Below are positions 11,127-21,883 of a stretch of 64,000 bases of DNA, piece after piece. Numbering within the stretch: position 1 is the first letter of the stretch; every line of letters starts with the position of its first letter. The stretch lies in the NCBI GenBank assembly GCA_963924555.1, contig OZ004597.1, forward strand, positions 1,302,001-1,366,000, written 5' to 3'. The stretch is from Crambe crambe (taxonomy: Eukaryota; Porifera; Demospongiae; Poecilosclerida; Crambeidae). Position numbers and translations under genes: made by a program. The notes beneath the pieces are model-generated. The model saw nothing but the letters and a program-made list of their open reading frames with translations, ran no database searches and was not told where the DNA came from.

Positions 11127-13208
11127 TTATGAATTGAAAACTGTCAGTAGAAGGTGATGGTCTGAGCATGGCCTGTGGCTATACAACAATACAATGATAA
11201 GGATTATACATAGGGTTACTATAAACCATCACATCATGGTTGTGCACTTACCAAATCTTTGTATCAATGATGATTTCTGAGGTACTGATATACACATTGG
11301 AGGGGTGGGGGATACTGGCAAAAATGTAATCAATCTGTACAAATGAAAAGTGTTATACATATGGGATTTCAAAGTGCTGCTCACTCTTTTGACTGCTTCA
11401 TCATCCAAGGCACTGAATGTAAACCCAGGCATGTCGGCATTAGCATCTGGGATTGTCCAAGTATCCAGAAGACCATCAGTCCAGATATTGTCAAGAGACA
11501 CTTCACCTGTGAGAAATCTATTCATGATACATAAGAGCTAGATCTCATGGTGCTTTAATTAAGTGCAGCTGAATGTCTCATACTTCACTTCTTTGGAAAG
11601 AGGTTCAGCATTCATATCGCCAATCAAAAGCTTGATCCCTGAAAACTTCTGCATGTATTTCCATATCTCAACTACAGACCTACACATTGTGGATGAAAAT
11701 AACATAATGGATGAATAGAGAAAATAACAATGGATGAATAGAACTATAGATCAACACATAATGGATGAATAGTAATATACCACATAATTATGATTAATAT
11801 ATGTCACCTTTCTCGTGATTTCTGACTTAGTGATAGGTGAGATACGAATACATGAACCTGTCAAGAACATAAATACAATGTGGACCTAATCCTAGGAACA
11901 CAAGGTTAATCCATAGCTATAACTTACAGATCCAAAGTGTGGAATAAGCAGTTCAGCATGGAGACAAGCACGCTGATGAAAATCTTCAGAATCTGACTCA
12001 TTCCTAAATAAAATAAGACAATCTAAAGGTGTACAGCAACCATATACTTATACCTAAAGAGAAGTCTATAATCAGATGATATTATAGGATATCGGGAAAA
12101 AATGGCAACCCCTTCTTCTTCCCTCTCGAAAGCTTTCTCCATGAAGAGCATAGCAGGTTGGTAAATAAAGTGGTAACCAGGGAGGAGGCTGGCTAGCTGA
12201 GAGATCTGGGCTTGAGTAGCAGGAGTGTTGGTCGTCTTAGATTTCTTGTTTTTCTGGCGTGGATTCCAATTCTTCGTTCCCACTTTAAGACGTACTTCTT
12301 GAAAACCAAATACATCAACGTTGAGAGAACTGATCAGCTGCATTATCACTAAATTAGAGTAATAGAGAACATAAGCAATAGTGCTCACTTTGCCCAAACG
12401 TTTCAGTCTGGTTTCATACTTCTCTCCCTCGACAGGCACCCTGTTAATATTCCAAATGTTGTAGCCAGCTGCACGGAGCGATTGGACACCAGCAACAGGA
12501 TGAAACCAAGGAACCTTGTGATTTCTGCAAGTATTCACTTTTTCACTAAGTTGATGACTTTCTGTATTGGCCTTAGACTGAACTACAGAAGTCTGCTTGA
12601 AGATATGGTAATCTTTGTTTCTATCACATGATACCAGAAAGTGATATTTTGCATCACTACCACACTGATGTCTGCTCTGGTTGCAACTAAGGAAGAATGA
12701 ATAGAGTAATCCAAGAATCATCTGTCCCTGCTGCACATAGCCTCCATGCAACTGGCGTTGGTATACCCAAGGATACACCCCATCAGTAGAGTAATAAAGT
12801 CTCTATCATAATAAAAAAAAGATTATGCCGAGTCTCTCTCACACACACACACACACCTGTTTTTCCAGTGTGGTAACAAAGTACTTGGTGCCATCGACCT
12901 TGGCATGCTTTGTTGCCAGCTACAGAACATTGACAGGCAAATTTGGTAGGTAATAAGACAATTAGCTGACACTATTTACTCACTGTTATTGCCTCAGCAA
13001 CATCCAAATCACTAATGGAGGCATTAGGAACAGTTTGAGCTACTATGCCACCATAAAGAGCTTTGTAGTCAATTCCTATTGTGATAGCCCATAATTATGA
13101 CCTTAATTTATAGCTATCTGCTGTTATACCTGCATTCTGCTGCATTAAGAAGAAAAATATTATCCCTCCCCACAGTAAAATGGAGTAGCAGTGTGGAGGA
13201 ACCATCAT
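11127..13208 (-). CDS. Endonuclease/exonuclease/phosphatase (EEP) family protein with signal peptide
   Basis: A DNase I-like fold hydrolase; the substrate is not predictable (nucleic acid, inositol lipid or sphingomyelin are all possible). All five EEP signatures are present in order: GYNIWNIN, DVFGFQEVR (metal-binding Glu), VHVFVSHLSLS, LLIGDMNAEP, and IDYIFAS followed by CSDHHLLLTVFNS with the catalytic SDH and then TAA at 11127. The N-terminus, MMVPPHCYSILLWGGIIFFF, looks like a signal peptide or anchor, and about 200 residues of unrecognised, Cys-containing sequence precede the catalytic domain. A short intron lies inside the continuous frame near 12350; removing it joins RLKRLGK to VIMQLISSLN. 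This suggests a secreted, lysosomal or ER-luminal enzyme. Confidence 0.85.
11692..11775. repeat. Imperfect short tandem repeat (ATGGATGAATAG words)
   Basis: The word ATGGATGAATAG occurs three times, plus a degenerate copy, in an intron of the EEP gene. Confidence 0.75.
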
Positions 13209-13302
13209 AAAGCAGCTGGACCCATTATTGCAAATGCTTTTTGTTCTTTTTTTAATGGTGCACACCTTAGTGTTAAAACAATTATTATTATTATTAATTT
13301 AA

Positions 13303-14716
13303 CTATAGAAATCCATAGACAATCCATTTGTTTTTTGTAGGTGAGACAGAAGACATATCAGTGTTCTTTTCTCCTTCTCCACGAGTGGCATTGGTTTCGG
13401 TGTCTGCTGGGACTAGTTCACCAACACTCGAAAGAGAATGGCTTCTGTTCAACTTTTTCGATTCCCGCTTGGCATCTTCTGCTCTTTTACTTTCTCCCTT
13501 GAGACTGCGAGAGAGGCCATGAAGAGACTTGTCCTTTCCAGAATGTTTTGAGCGAGTGGCATCATCTCTAGCTTTTGTCTTTCTGGTATAAAGAGGTGGT
13601 CTCAATCTTGAGCTACTGTCCACACTTCCTCTCCTAGCACCAATTATCGTATCTTTGTGCGATTTTGTTGAGCCCACATCAACATTTCCCCTGACTACTA
13701 CATCTTTCGGTAATTTAAGCAGACCTGTATCTATACTTCCTCTTCTTGCACCAATTCCATTGGTTTTTGATGACCTCATGTCCATGCTTTTCCTTCTGGT
13801 ATCCCCAGTGTGTCTTGAATGCCTTGCAGGGGTTTCATCAATGCTTCCTCTTCGTGCCCTGGGTGTGTGAGGTGCTTCCACTTTTATAGTGATGGTATTC
13901 AGACTGGTCCTGGACGGCTTATGACTTGAAGACACTTTTCTCTTTTGTTCTTTGACTGATAATAAATGCTCACTGGAATCCAAAGTCGATGTTTTCTCTG
14001 TACTTTTGTAGATTGCACTTGTGCTCTTCACTCGCAGCATGCCAGGATTAGACGAATATCTAGTCCCAAATGATTTTGATAGTTTTACGGTTTCTGAACT
14101 TTTTCCACAAGACTTTTCATCTTGCAGGAGAGGCTTAAAGCCATCTTGATGGACTGAATGACTCACAGTTGAGTCACTGGCATATCCTTTCTCATCAGTA
14201 TCGATATCAGATTCTTTCTCTGTGCAGATTTCTTCGGCACTTCTTGTTCTCTTGAGCTTTCTCTAAAATTATTGGGGGGGACCAGAAATAAATCCTATTT
14301 TAACATTAGCTGTGAGTAAGATCACTAACCTGTATGGGAGTTATACCACCAGCTTCATTTGAGTAAGACCAAAAGTGATTTCGTGTTAATCTATAGAGCC
14401 TGCCTTCTCTGAAGACTCCTTTGTCTTTATCTCTGACATCCTCTATGACACCCATCAAAACTAGCTTCTGGCAAAGTGTTTGCACCTGAGGCTTCTTCAC
14501 GGTTTTTGTCATGAATGAATTGAGATGAACCAGAAGACATTCCACTACTTTAGATCCATGGAAAGAATTCGGAAAGCTGCGGAGAGCCTGGGTATGCCTC
14601 CCACATTTTATGGTCAGCTCCAAATGATTGACTATATTTTGCCATAACATTGTAGCCTTGAATAGTCCTCCATCATCTATGAAGTTGCAATCTCCAATGG
14701 AAGATTGTTCAGGCAT
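13303..14716 (-). CDS. DEP-domain protein with tandem RRGS[IV]D repeats
   Basis: Two exons join at TPIQ|RKLKRTRSAEEI (intron about 14263-14321). The N-terminal DEP domain runs from LFKATMLWQNIV through SFHGSKVVECLLVHL to LCQKLVLMGVIEDV and LYRLTRNHF. It most resembles DEPDC4/DEPDC7-type DEP domains, which link signalling proteins to membranes or GPCR complexes. The second half is Ser/Lys-rich and disordered, with repeated basic motifs: RARRGSIDE, RRKSMDM, GARRGSIDT, VRGNVDV and GARRGSVDS. It ends NKWIVYGFL and TAG. I chose ATG 14716 (MPEQSSIGDC) because the frame upstream has no ATG; an additional 5' exon cannot be excluded. Confidence 0.75.
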
Positions 14717-15174
14717 TTCTGACTTTAGTATGAGTGAATCTTGGACACTATTTCCCACAGTGAGTCAATAGTCTTTTAAATAGCTATACTCAATATTCAC
14801 TATAGTCCATAATGAGTAGTTTTCCTAATGCAATTAGAACTAGAATCACGTCACAGGATGAGAACTTGATGCCAACTTTCCACACATGGGGCACTAACAC
14901 ACCAGAAACAACTTGATTAGTTCGTAAGGGCTGAACAAGGAGACAAACAAGATGTGCCAGCAAGTTCTGTCTTAATGCCCCCAAATTGCTAAGCAGCTAA
15001 TGGAATATGAGAACAACCACACTATGCTTATAGAGCCTGATATGGAGCGTTGCCACTTTATCTTCAGTGCTAAGTTCCAAATTTCAGGGTTAAAATAATA
15101 TTATAATTTCAATGAACAACAGGAAGACACAACACATGACAGACAGTTAAAATGCATGCAGGATTACTATTACA
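14717..15174. other. Intergenic region between the DEP gene and COMMD7
   Basis: AT-rich, with no supported coding region. It holds the COMMD7 3' untranslated region and the DEP gene promoter. An ATF-like TGACGTGA occurs on the minus strand near 14850. Confidence 0.4.
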
Positions 15175-16164
15175 TTATGCTGCAGTTTCCAAAGTATCAG
15201 CCATTTCCTTCAATTGTGCAGAAAAATTCTAATGGAAAGAGACAGATATGTTCCTATCATACTCCACCGTAGACCAGAACCTAATCTAAAACACTCATTT
15301 ACCTGAAATTGTGGAATGGTCATTTCTACTGTGTGTTGTCTAATGGTGTCTTCTGAGTTGGAAACTCTCAACTGTAAAGTGACGAATGGTGAGTTGAAGG
15401 ATTTACACGAACTTGAGCTCATAGCAACACCAAGCTTCCAATCCATTGATATTAACTAGAAACAAGAGACAAAAATACCATCATCATTCAGAGGATTCAC
15501 TTAATTTCCTTCTCCCCCTTGTCAAATATGCCACTTACTTGCCCTATGGAGAGAGTTTCCTCTGGCATGGACGCAAGCTTTTGCCCTTCTTCCTTCCAAA
15601 TGTGTCTGATTGTAGCCATGGGTTTATCACTCCACTCAAGAGAAGCTTTCAGTTCAGCATGCAATGCATCAGCACTGAGTTTAGCCTGAGCAGCAGCTCT
15701 ATACAAGAGTATTCAACACATAATTGCATGTTTGACCTGAAAAGACTACACATTACGGCTCTATTGAGCACTCAATAGTATTGCTCACCTGAATAGATAT
15801 GTTAGTGCATTGACACAAATCTGTACATCTGGCTTGGGATTCAGCTGGTGTGATTCCACCATCTAGAAAGCCATTTACTGAGATCATAGCTATGCAGTGC
15901 AAGACATGCTACTAACCAGTTGATAATGGGAAATGGGTATGAAGCCGATTTGATACTGCAAGAAGACTATCACATCCTGGCTCTATAATATTATATATTA
16001 AATGGTTGTTTGTTTTTGATGCGCTCTAATTGGAAACACGCCCCTTCTAATTCTCCTACTAGACAGTATAAACGTACCATTTCTGCTAAGACCCCTTGGG
16101 GGAGGGAATTGATAGCAGAAACTGCTTTACCGAATCCCTGAGGAGCATCCGATAGAATTCCCAT
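15175..16164 (-). CDS. COMMD7: COMM domain-containing protein 7
   Basis: A subunit of the Commander/CCC complex involved in endosomal recycling and NF-kB control. The C-terminal COMM domain is clear: IGQLVSMDWKLGVAMSSSS, then FVTLQLRV, VEMTIPQFQNFSAQLKEMAD and a short end ETAA. This aligns with human COMMD7 (NQLIDMEWKFGVTSGSSELE, ELTLPQFYSFLHEM). The N-terminal HN helical domain starts MGILSDAPQGFGKAVSAINS. The ATG at 16164 is the first in frame. It is head to head with RPL4, with 135 bases between the two start codons. Confidence 0.88.
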
Positions 16165-16299
16165 TTCTAGTTTGTTTATGTCTTTGGCCAAAGTAATTTC
16201 TGGGCATGCGCGTAACTTGAGCTCTCTTTTTTTCACGCACTCGTGGACTCAGTAGACTTACTAGGTATCCTCTTCGATCCGGTTTCCCCAACTAACGAT
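16165..16299. promoter_or_regulatory. Bidirectional promoter COMMD7 / RPL4
   Basis: 135 bases between divergent start codons. It contains TGGGCATGCGCG at 16201-16212, one mismatch from the NRF1 consensus YGCGCAYGCGCR, and pyrimidine runs (ctctctttttttcac, ccgg tttcccc) compatible with a TOP-type start for the ribosomal gene. Confidence 0.55.
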
Positions 16300-17617
16300 A
16301 TGGTAAGAAAACTATTATTTTTATTGTTTGCTTAATGGAATTTGTTACTGTTAGGCTGCTAGGCCGCTTGTTTCTGTATTTGGTGAAGATGGCAAGTCAA
16401 CTGTTCAAACCACCCTTCCTGCGGTTTTCAAGGCCCCCATTAGGACTGATGTAGTTCAGTTTGTACACAACAACATGAGAAAGAATAAAAGACAGCCATA
16501 TGCTGTGTCTGTTAAGGCTGGACACCAGACCAGTGCTGAATCTTGGGGTACAGGTCGTGCAGTCTCCCGTATTCCACGTGTCCGGGGAGGAGGAACTCAT
16601 CGATCAGGCCAAGCAGCATTTGGAAATGTAAGTCCTACCCTAAGTAAACAAAGCCTTAATTTTTATCAATGTTTTGGTGTACATCAGATGTGTCGAGGTG
16701 GTCGTATGTTTGCTCCAACCAAGACTTGGCGAAGGTGGCATCGCAAGATCAATGTGAACCAGCGCCGCTATGCTATGTGTTCTGCTCTGGCCGCCACTGC
16801 TCTCCCGGCTTTAGTCATGGCAAGAGGTCACCGCATTGACAACATTGGAGAGGTTCCTCTTGTCATTGACAATTCCTTGGAGAAGATATCGAAAACTAAA
16901 GATGCCGTCAAGCTTCTGAAAGCCTTGAATGCATACAATGATGTGGAGAAGAGTAGATCCTCGCATAAAATCCGGCCGGGAAAGGGAAAGATGAGAAATC
17001 GACGCTACATCACACGCAAGGGTCCTTTGGTGATATACAATGAGGATCAAGGGATAACTCGAGCATTTCGCAACATCCCTGGAGTGGATCTCTTGAAAGT
17101 GGACCGCATGAATCTCTTGCTTTTGGCTCCTGGAGGTCACTTGGGAAGGTTTTGTATCTGGTCACAGGCAGCCTTTGAAAAGCTTGATGCCCTTTACGGC
17201 ACATGGAGGAAGCAATCAACCCTCAAGAGCAACTACAAGTGAGATATTTGTGTGAGTAACATGATGTAAAAGTGATGTGTCCCCCTCCCCCCTTATTAGC
17301 TTGCCTCGTCCCAAGATGATCCAAACGGATCTTTCCAGATTGATCAACTCAGATGAGATCCAGAAAGCTGTGAGACCAGTGAAGTAAGTTCTGCTGATTT
17401 CAATGGTCCAATTGCTGACATTCATTCCTGTATCTAACCTAATAGGCCTAAGGATAAACGGTTCTCACAAAAGAAGAATCCGTTGAAGAACCTCAATGTC
17501 ATGCTTCGATTGAACCCCTATGCTAAAACACTCCGTCGCCAGCAGTTGCTGTTGGAAATGCAACGAAAGAAAGATAAGGCTGAGCTTCTGTCTAAAAAGA
17601 GAGGCTTGAAGAAATGA
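16300..17617 (+). CDS. RPL4: 60S ribosomal protein L4 (uL4)
   Basis: A structural protein of the large ribosomal subunit that lines the exit tunnel. Intron 1 comes directly after the start codon (ATG|gtaaga), joining to [14 protein letters not shown]. Landmarks are [57 protein letters not shown], and the end [13 protein letters not shown] with TGA at 17617. At about 360 residues it resembles yeast L4 and lacks the long Lys-rich tail of vertebrate L4. Its introns are all about 50-65 bases, too short for the box C/D snoRNAs found in vertebrate RPL4 introns. Confidence 0.97.
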
Positions 17618-17726
17618 GGGCTTGGACTAGAAATAATTCGATCCAATTAAAATTGATTGATTTTGTTGACGTGATCGCGAAGGGGTGGGGCAAGGGTTGC
17701 TTGTGTAATTGGCGATCTTTACCTGT

Positions 17727-17732
17727 CACGTG
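17727..17732. promoter_or_regulatory. E-box CACGTG upstream of the EFG1-like gene
   Basis: A palindromic CACGTG 25 bases before the start codon of a ribosome-biogenesis gene, inside the 140-base gap after RPL4. Bind sites of this kind are used by Myc/Max and USF proteins; the assignment is by motif and place only. Confidence 0.35.
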
Positions 17733-17757
17733 GCAAAGAATTCAGCCTCGGACCAAG

Positions 17758-19002
17758 ATGCCATCTAAAAGGAAGCTCTTGGAAATGGGGGGAGAGAAGA
17801 TAGGAAAGAAGAGAAGCTTGAAACGTCAAATAAGGGATACAACTCGATTGCTATCCAAAGTAAGTACTAGTTGGCTTGATCTTGATCCTGTATTGTCCTG
17901 AAAAGTTATGACCACAGGAGGGTATTCCAGAAACTGTACGCCAAACGAAGGAGAGGGTGTTGAAGTCACTCAGGGAAGAATTACATGAAAAGCTTGGTGA
18001 GAGTGACAGTCAAAGACGAAGGAAGAAACTTGCCAAAAGGTACCGGATGGTCAAATTTTTTGGTGAGCCTCCCCAAAGAGTTGTACTGGCACTTGGGAAA
18101 CTTCTCAAGTTCTTATAATGTTGTGTGACCTGTATATTGTAGAAAAACGGAAAGTATCTAGAAGATTGAAAGTGAAAATGCAGTTATATGAAACTTACTC
18201 ACAAGAGGAGAGGTACTTTTAGTCACTAGCTAGCAGTACACATATTTAGCTTGCTGTTATCATCTCCAGTAGAGTTAAAATTGAAGAAGATATTGCTGCA
18301 CTGAGAATGGAGTTTAACTACATAGCAGTGAGTCCTCCTTTATAGCATAGCCACTAATCTATAACTATTGTACATAGCACTACCCCCCAGAGTCCAAATA
18401 CATTGCAATATACCCTTCAACTGAAACAACCAGCACTAAAGCCATTGCCAGAAGAGGTACTATAGCAGCTGTAACAGTAGTATCCCCTGTTCAAAATTAC
18501 TTATTTTAATAGAGGAACTAATGGCTGAAATATCTGAGCGTGTTGCAAGTGGAGATCTACCTGATATGTCCTTGGAATTTATGACGTCTTTTGATTCGGG
18601 AAGTAAAGAAAAGTGCTGTGGTGGTGGAGTGGCCAAGGTTACCAGGAGTAAGAAGGACCCTAAAGCAGATGTGAAGAAAAGCAAACGGGAAATCCACCAC
18701 AAGGTGCTGGTGGATCAAGGTAACTAACTAACCAGTTGCTAATATCATTCAACAGTATAAAGAGAGATTTATGACTTTTGTTAGAGCCAGAACCTGACAG
18801 TGAGTTGGAATCGAACAAGAGTCTATATAGTGATAACTTCTTCTTGGACACTACTGGTAACCTCAGTTAAAATTAATTCCCTCTTAATTTTTTTATCACT
18901 GGTACATGTATGTACAATCACTGCAAGGGTTAATGTATATAAAATCAAAACTTCTGAGCCAAAAAAATTTCAGATGAGATGAAATCCATTACCCTGTGTT
19001 AA
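17758..19002 (+). CDS. EFG1-like rRNA-processing protein
   Basis: A nucleolar small-subunit processome factor needed for 18S rRNA maturation in yeast. The start is MPSKRKLLEMGGEKIGKKRS. The family core follows over several short exons: LKRQIRDTTRLLSK|EGIPETVR, KERVLKSLREELHEKL, KKLAKRYRMVKFF|EKRKVSRR, MQLYETYSQEE. This order (KxxIRDxxRLL, then a Lys-rich helix, then KYRMVKFFE) is typical of the Efg1 family. The C-terminal half is less conserved, with acidic and basic patches, and ends DTT|DEMKSITLC with TAA at 19002. It lies tail to tail with a TIR receptor gene whose stop is only 63 bases away. Confidence 0.8.
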
Positions 19003-19065
19003 CTCCATGTCTGTGGTGTTTGGTTGTATTGGCTTTCCTACATGTATAAAGTATCATGTGACTTT

Positions 19066-21565
19066 CTAAGCTGCTTTATATGCATATGACATACCAAGTT
19101 TTAGGGTTTTGAGCAGCTTGTTGATGGCATTCTTATCGTACGAGTCAACAGAGCCACTTGCTTTGATGGGCCTCATTCTGAATGTGTTGAGTTCAGTGGG
19201 ACACTCCCCATCAATCACTATCGGTACGAGTCTCCTGTACTGCCCCTTGTATGCACCATAGTGGCTCTCAAGACCATACTTCAGCTCGCTTTGGCAGAAC
19301 GTGCTCTTGGTGAAGTTCTGGCTGCACACGTACAACACTACCCTGCTAATCTTGACGGCCCTTATGATGTTGTCCTCTATAGTCATACCAGCAATAAAGT
19401 CAGTGAAGTGCAAAAGAACTTCATAGCATTTTTCCCTGAGAGGCTCAAGGAGTATCTTTTGTGCAAATTCACGGTCTTCGTCCGCAAAGGATAAAAAGAT
19501 ATCGTATTCAAAACCTAAGGAATGGAATTACTACTATTGTTACAATCTAAGGTATTGTCTGTCACCTTTATTGGGGGGTGGAGGAGGTTCAGACAAGTAT
19601 TTTTTGTAAAATAGTGCAACAAGTATTGCAGTAACCATGGCCACCAGTAAACCTGCAGTAATTCCAAGCGCCATTGCCACAATGTTGATCTTGATCTCCT
19701 TCTTACAGGTCATTCTCTTCTCACCTGCACAATGGCATTGTAAGCATACAATTTAAAAAAAAATCAGATCATCTTTTTTTCATGATGAATACTCCAACTC
19801 AATATTGTTTGAGGGCCAAAAGAAAATATTTTACCTATGTATCCATTGCTGTAGGCATATTCACCAAGGGAAAGAATGCTGGCTCCAAATCTTGTGCAGT
19901 TATTCGTATTATTAATAGCAAACTTGAGCACAAAATCACTGCTGTTGTATCCCATAGGGTCTACCGTAATATGAACCAGTGTGTTATCCTCCACTCTCGA
20001 ATGTGAATAGCTACTGATAAGTTCATAATCATCCAGTACTAATGGTGTCTCGTTTCCTCTGTTGTCCCAGATATTTATTTCCTGAAGTGTAAAGTATTCA
20101 TTTGGGATCACAAGGCTGATGATGAATGCTTGTGATAATGACACCAGTGAATGTGATATGGGGATTACTTGTTGGCGAGAAAACCACTCTGTGGGTTGCA
20201 GTAGCTCTGAATAAAATACCCTATCCTTGCTCTTCGAATAAGTTTCATGTAGCACGAGAATCGGATGATTACTTTTAATGATAATAGCATCTGCTAGTAA
20301 CATCTCTTTCATTTGAAGTTCATAACGCCATACGGTGCCGTTACTCAAATGCTGCCTGCCACTGCATATGGTTTCTCCATGTTTGTAGCACTTGATACTC
20401 ACTTCTGATTTCCTGTCAGACATGGCACTAAATGATATAATGAAGTAATCCATTTCAGCTGGTGGAAATAGATTCAGTTTGAACAGGTCAGAGACAAAAT
20501 GAGTCCCCCATCTGCGAACTGGAGGAAGCTGGTGCAAGTGATTCACTATGAAACTGAAAGGCAACTTGCTAGTTGTGGCTGTAACAAAATTAGAGCCTGT
20601 GCCACTCCCTATGGCATAATCTGTTGTTGAATTTGAGCTCTTATTGCACAAAGCTTGACTGGAGAACACGGCAATGTCATGTGATGATTCTATCAATGTT
20701 CCAGTAAGAGTCACTGTGCTGTCACATTTTTCAACTACAGGTTCAATCCAGACTGTTTCGTATGCTTTGAAGTATAGGACGGCTCTGCTGTTGGCTTCCA
20801 CATAGTCAAAGTTGATTTCTGGTAAGTCATTTGGATGGAAGATTCTTATAGGTGAAGTGGGTGTGATAGAGACTTCCGTGTGATTCAGATATGCTCTTAT
20901 AGCAAGTGCCTGGGTATACTCTTCTAGGTATTGTGATGGATTGAGAATGTAATATTTGAAGTCCTGCTGGATGGTACTGATTGGTAGCACTGCGTAAATG
21001 TTCATGAAATTCGGGCCTTTATTACTGATAATGAAAGATATCGTTGGATCGTTTTCGGAAGAAACGTACAAACCACTGTTCCCTGACTTTTGAGTGCACA
21101 CTCCATTGGACTGATTTCGAATTTGAAGGGAAGGTTGTTCATCACAGTAGTAGTTTAAGCAGAAATGTCTCACTGGTGCTTCATGGTACAGCGTGATGAG
21201 TGGTACTTCAAAAACACTATTGACAACAAGTTGTTTTATCTTCCACAGGGCACCAGTGGTGGTTTTCCCAAATGCATATATTGCAATCTTGGTGGAGTTT
21301 AGACTCTGGTGTGTTGTGAAGTAGGCAGTCAGTGTCTGGGGGTATGGGACTGCATCGCATGTGCCGTAGGAATAGAGCAGCGGAAGCAGGAAAATGCTAG
21401 GTTCCTCCTCTTGACCTAGTGTGTGTAGAATAATTACTGAGAATCTAGCTATGAATCCATCATCTGCTACAATAGTACCAGTACAGTATCAGTTAAGATT
21501 GCTATTGGCTTACTTTTTGTCGATATAGCCAAAGCCAATATGATCAGATATCGCGCTCCCAGCAT
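19066..21565 (-). CDS. Transmembrane receptor: IgGFc-binding ectodomain, TM, cytoplasmic TIR (copy 1)
   Basis: Four exons (about 21514-21565, 19835-21416, 19566-19724, 19066-19514) give roughly 747 residues. The first encodes a signal peptide, MLGARYLIILALAIS. The ectodomain matches the IgGFc-binding N-terminal domain found in FCGBP-like mucus proteins: VTLTGTLIESSHDIAVFSSQ, then HLHQLPPVRRWGTHFVSD, then FYSELLQPTEWFSRQQ, and many N-glycosylation sequons. The TM helix is VAMALGITAGLLVAMVTAIL followed by FYKKYLSEPPPPP. The tail is a TIR domain: YDIFLSFADEDREFAQ (box 1), IIRAVKISRVVLYVCSQNF, and STFCQSELKYGL, which keeps the Glu at the position of the TIR NADase catalytic residue. It most likely senses a ligand outside the cell and signals through TIR; the ligand and adaptors are unknown. 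Copy 2 lies 318 bases upstream. Confidence 0.85.
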
Positions 21566-21883
21566 TTCAGGAACTACGATACCAACTGTGCACAAATGCA
21601 TGATGTGTGGGTATAAATAATATTGACTATAGTTGAAGGTGGAGTTAGATGTTTTGTCTTTATTTTATTTATCTTGTCTCTTTGTGGGCTTACCACCATG
21701 ACCTGCACGCCTCTGCATGGTTCTGATATCATTTAGGCTATAGCTAATAGCCAATGTGGGATATTTTACATAAACATCCTGCTCTTAAGGTAGCTACATA
21801 TGGTTAGCAGCGACTCCCTTGTAAACGCTACCTTTTATCTCAAAAGTGACATTCATGTTGGAGCATGCATTGATCTTGAATAT
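21566..21883. other. Spacer between the two tandem TIR receptor genes
   Basis: 318 bases without coding potential. It should contain the 3' end of copy 2 and the promoter of copy 1. I recognised no motif. Confidence 0.4.

Noticed and set aside
14790..14984. 64-residue frame upstream of the DEP gene
   Set aside because: No domain, no ATG in a good context, and no splice link to the DEP exons that I can support.
16300..17617. snoRNA genes inside RPL4 introns
   Set aside because: The introns are only about 50-65 bases and show no C/D boxes.
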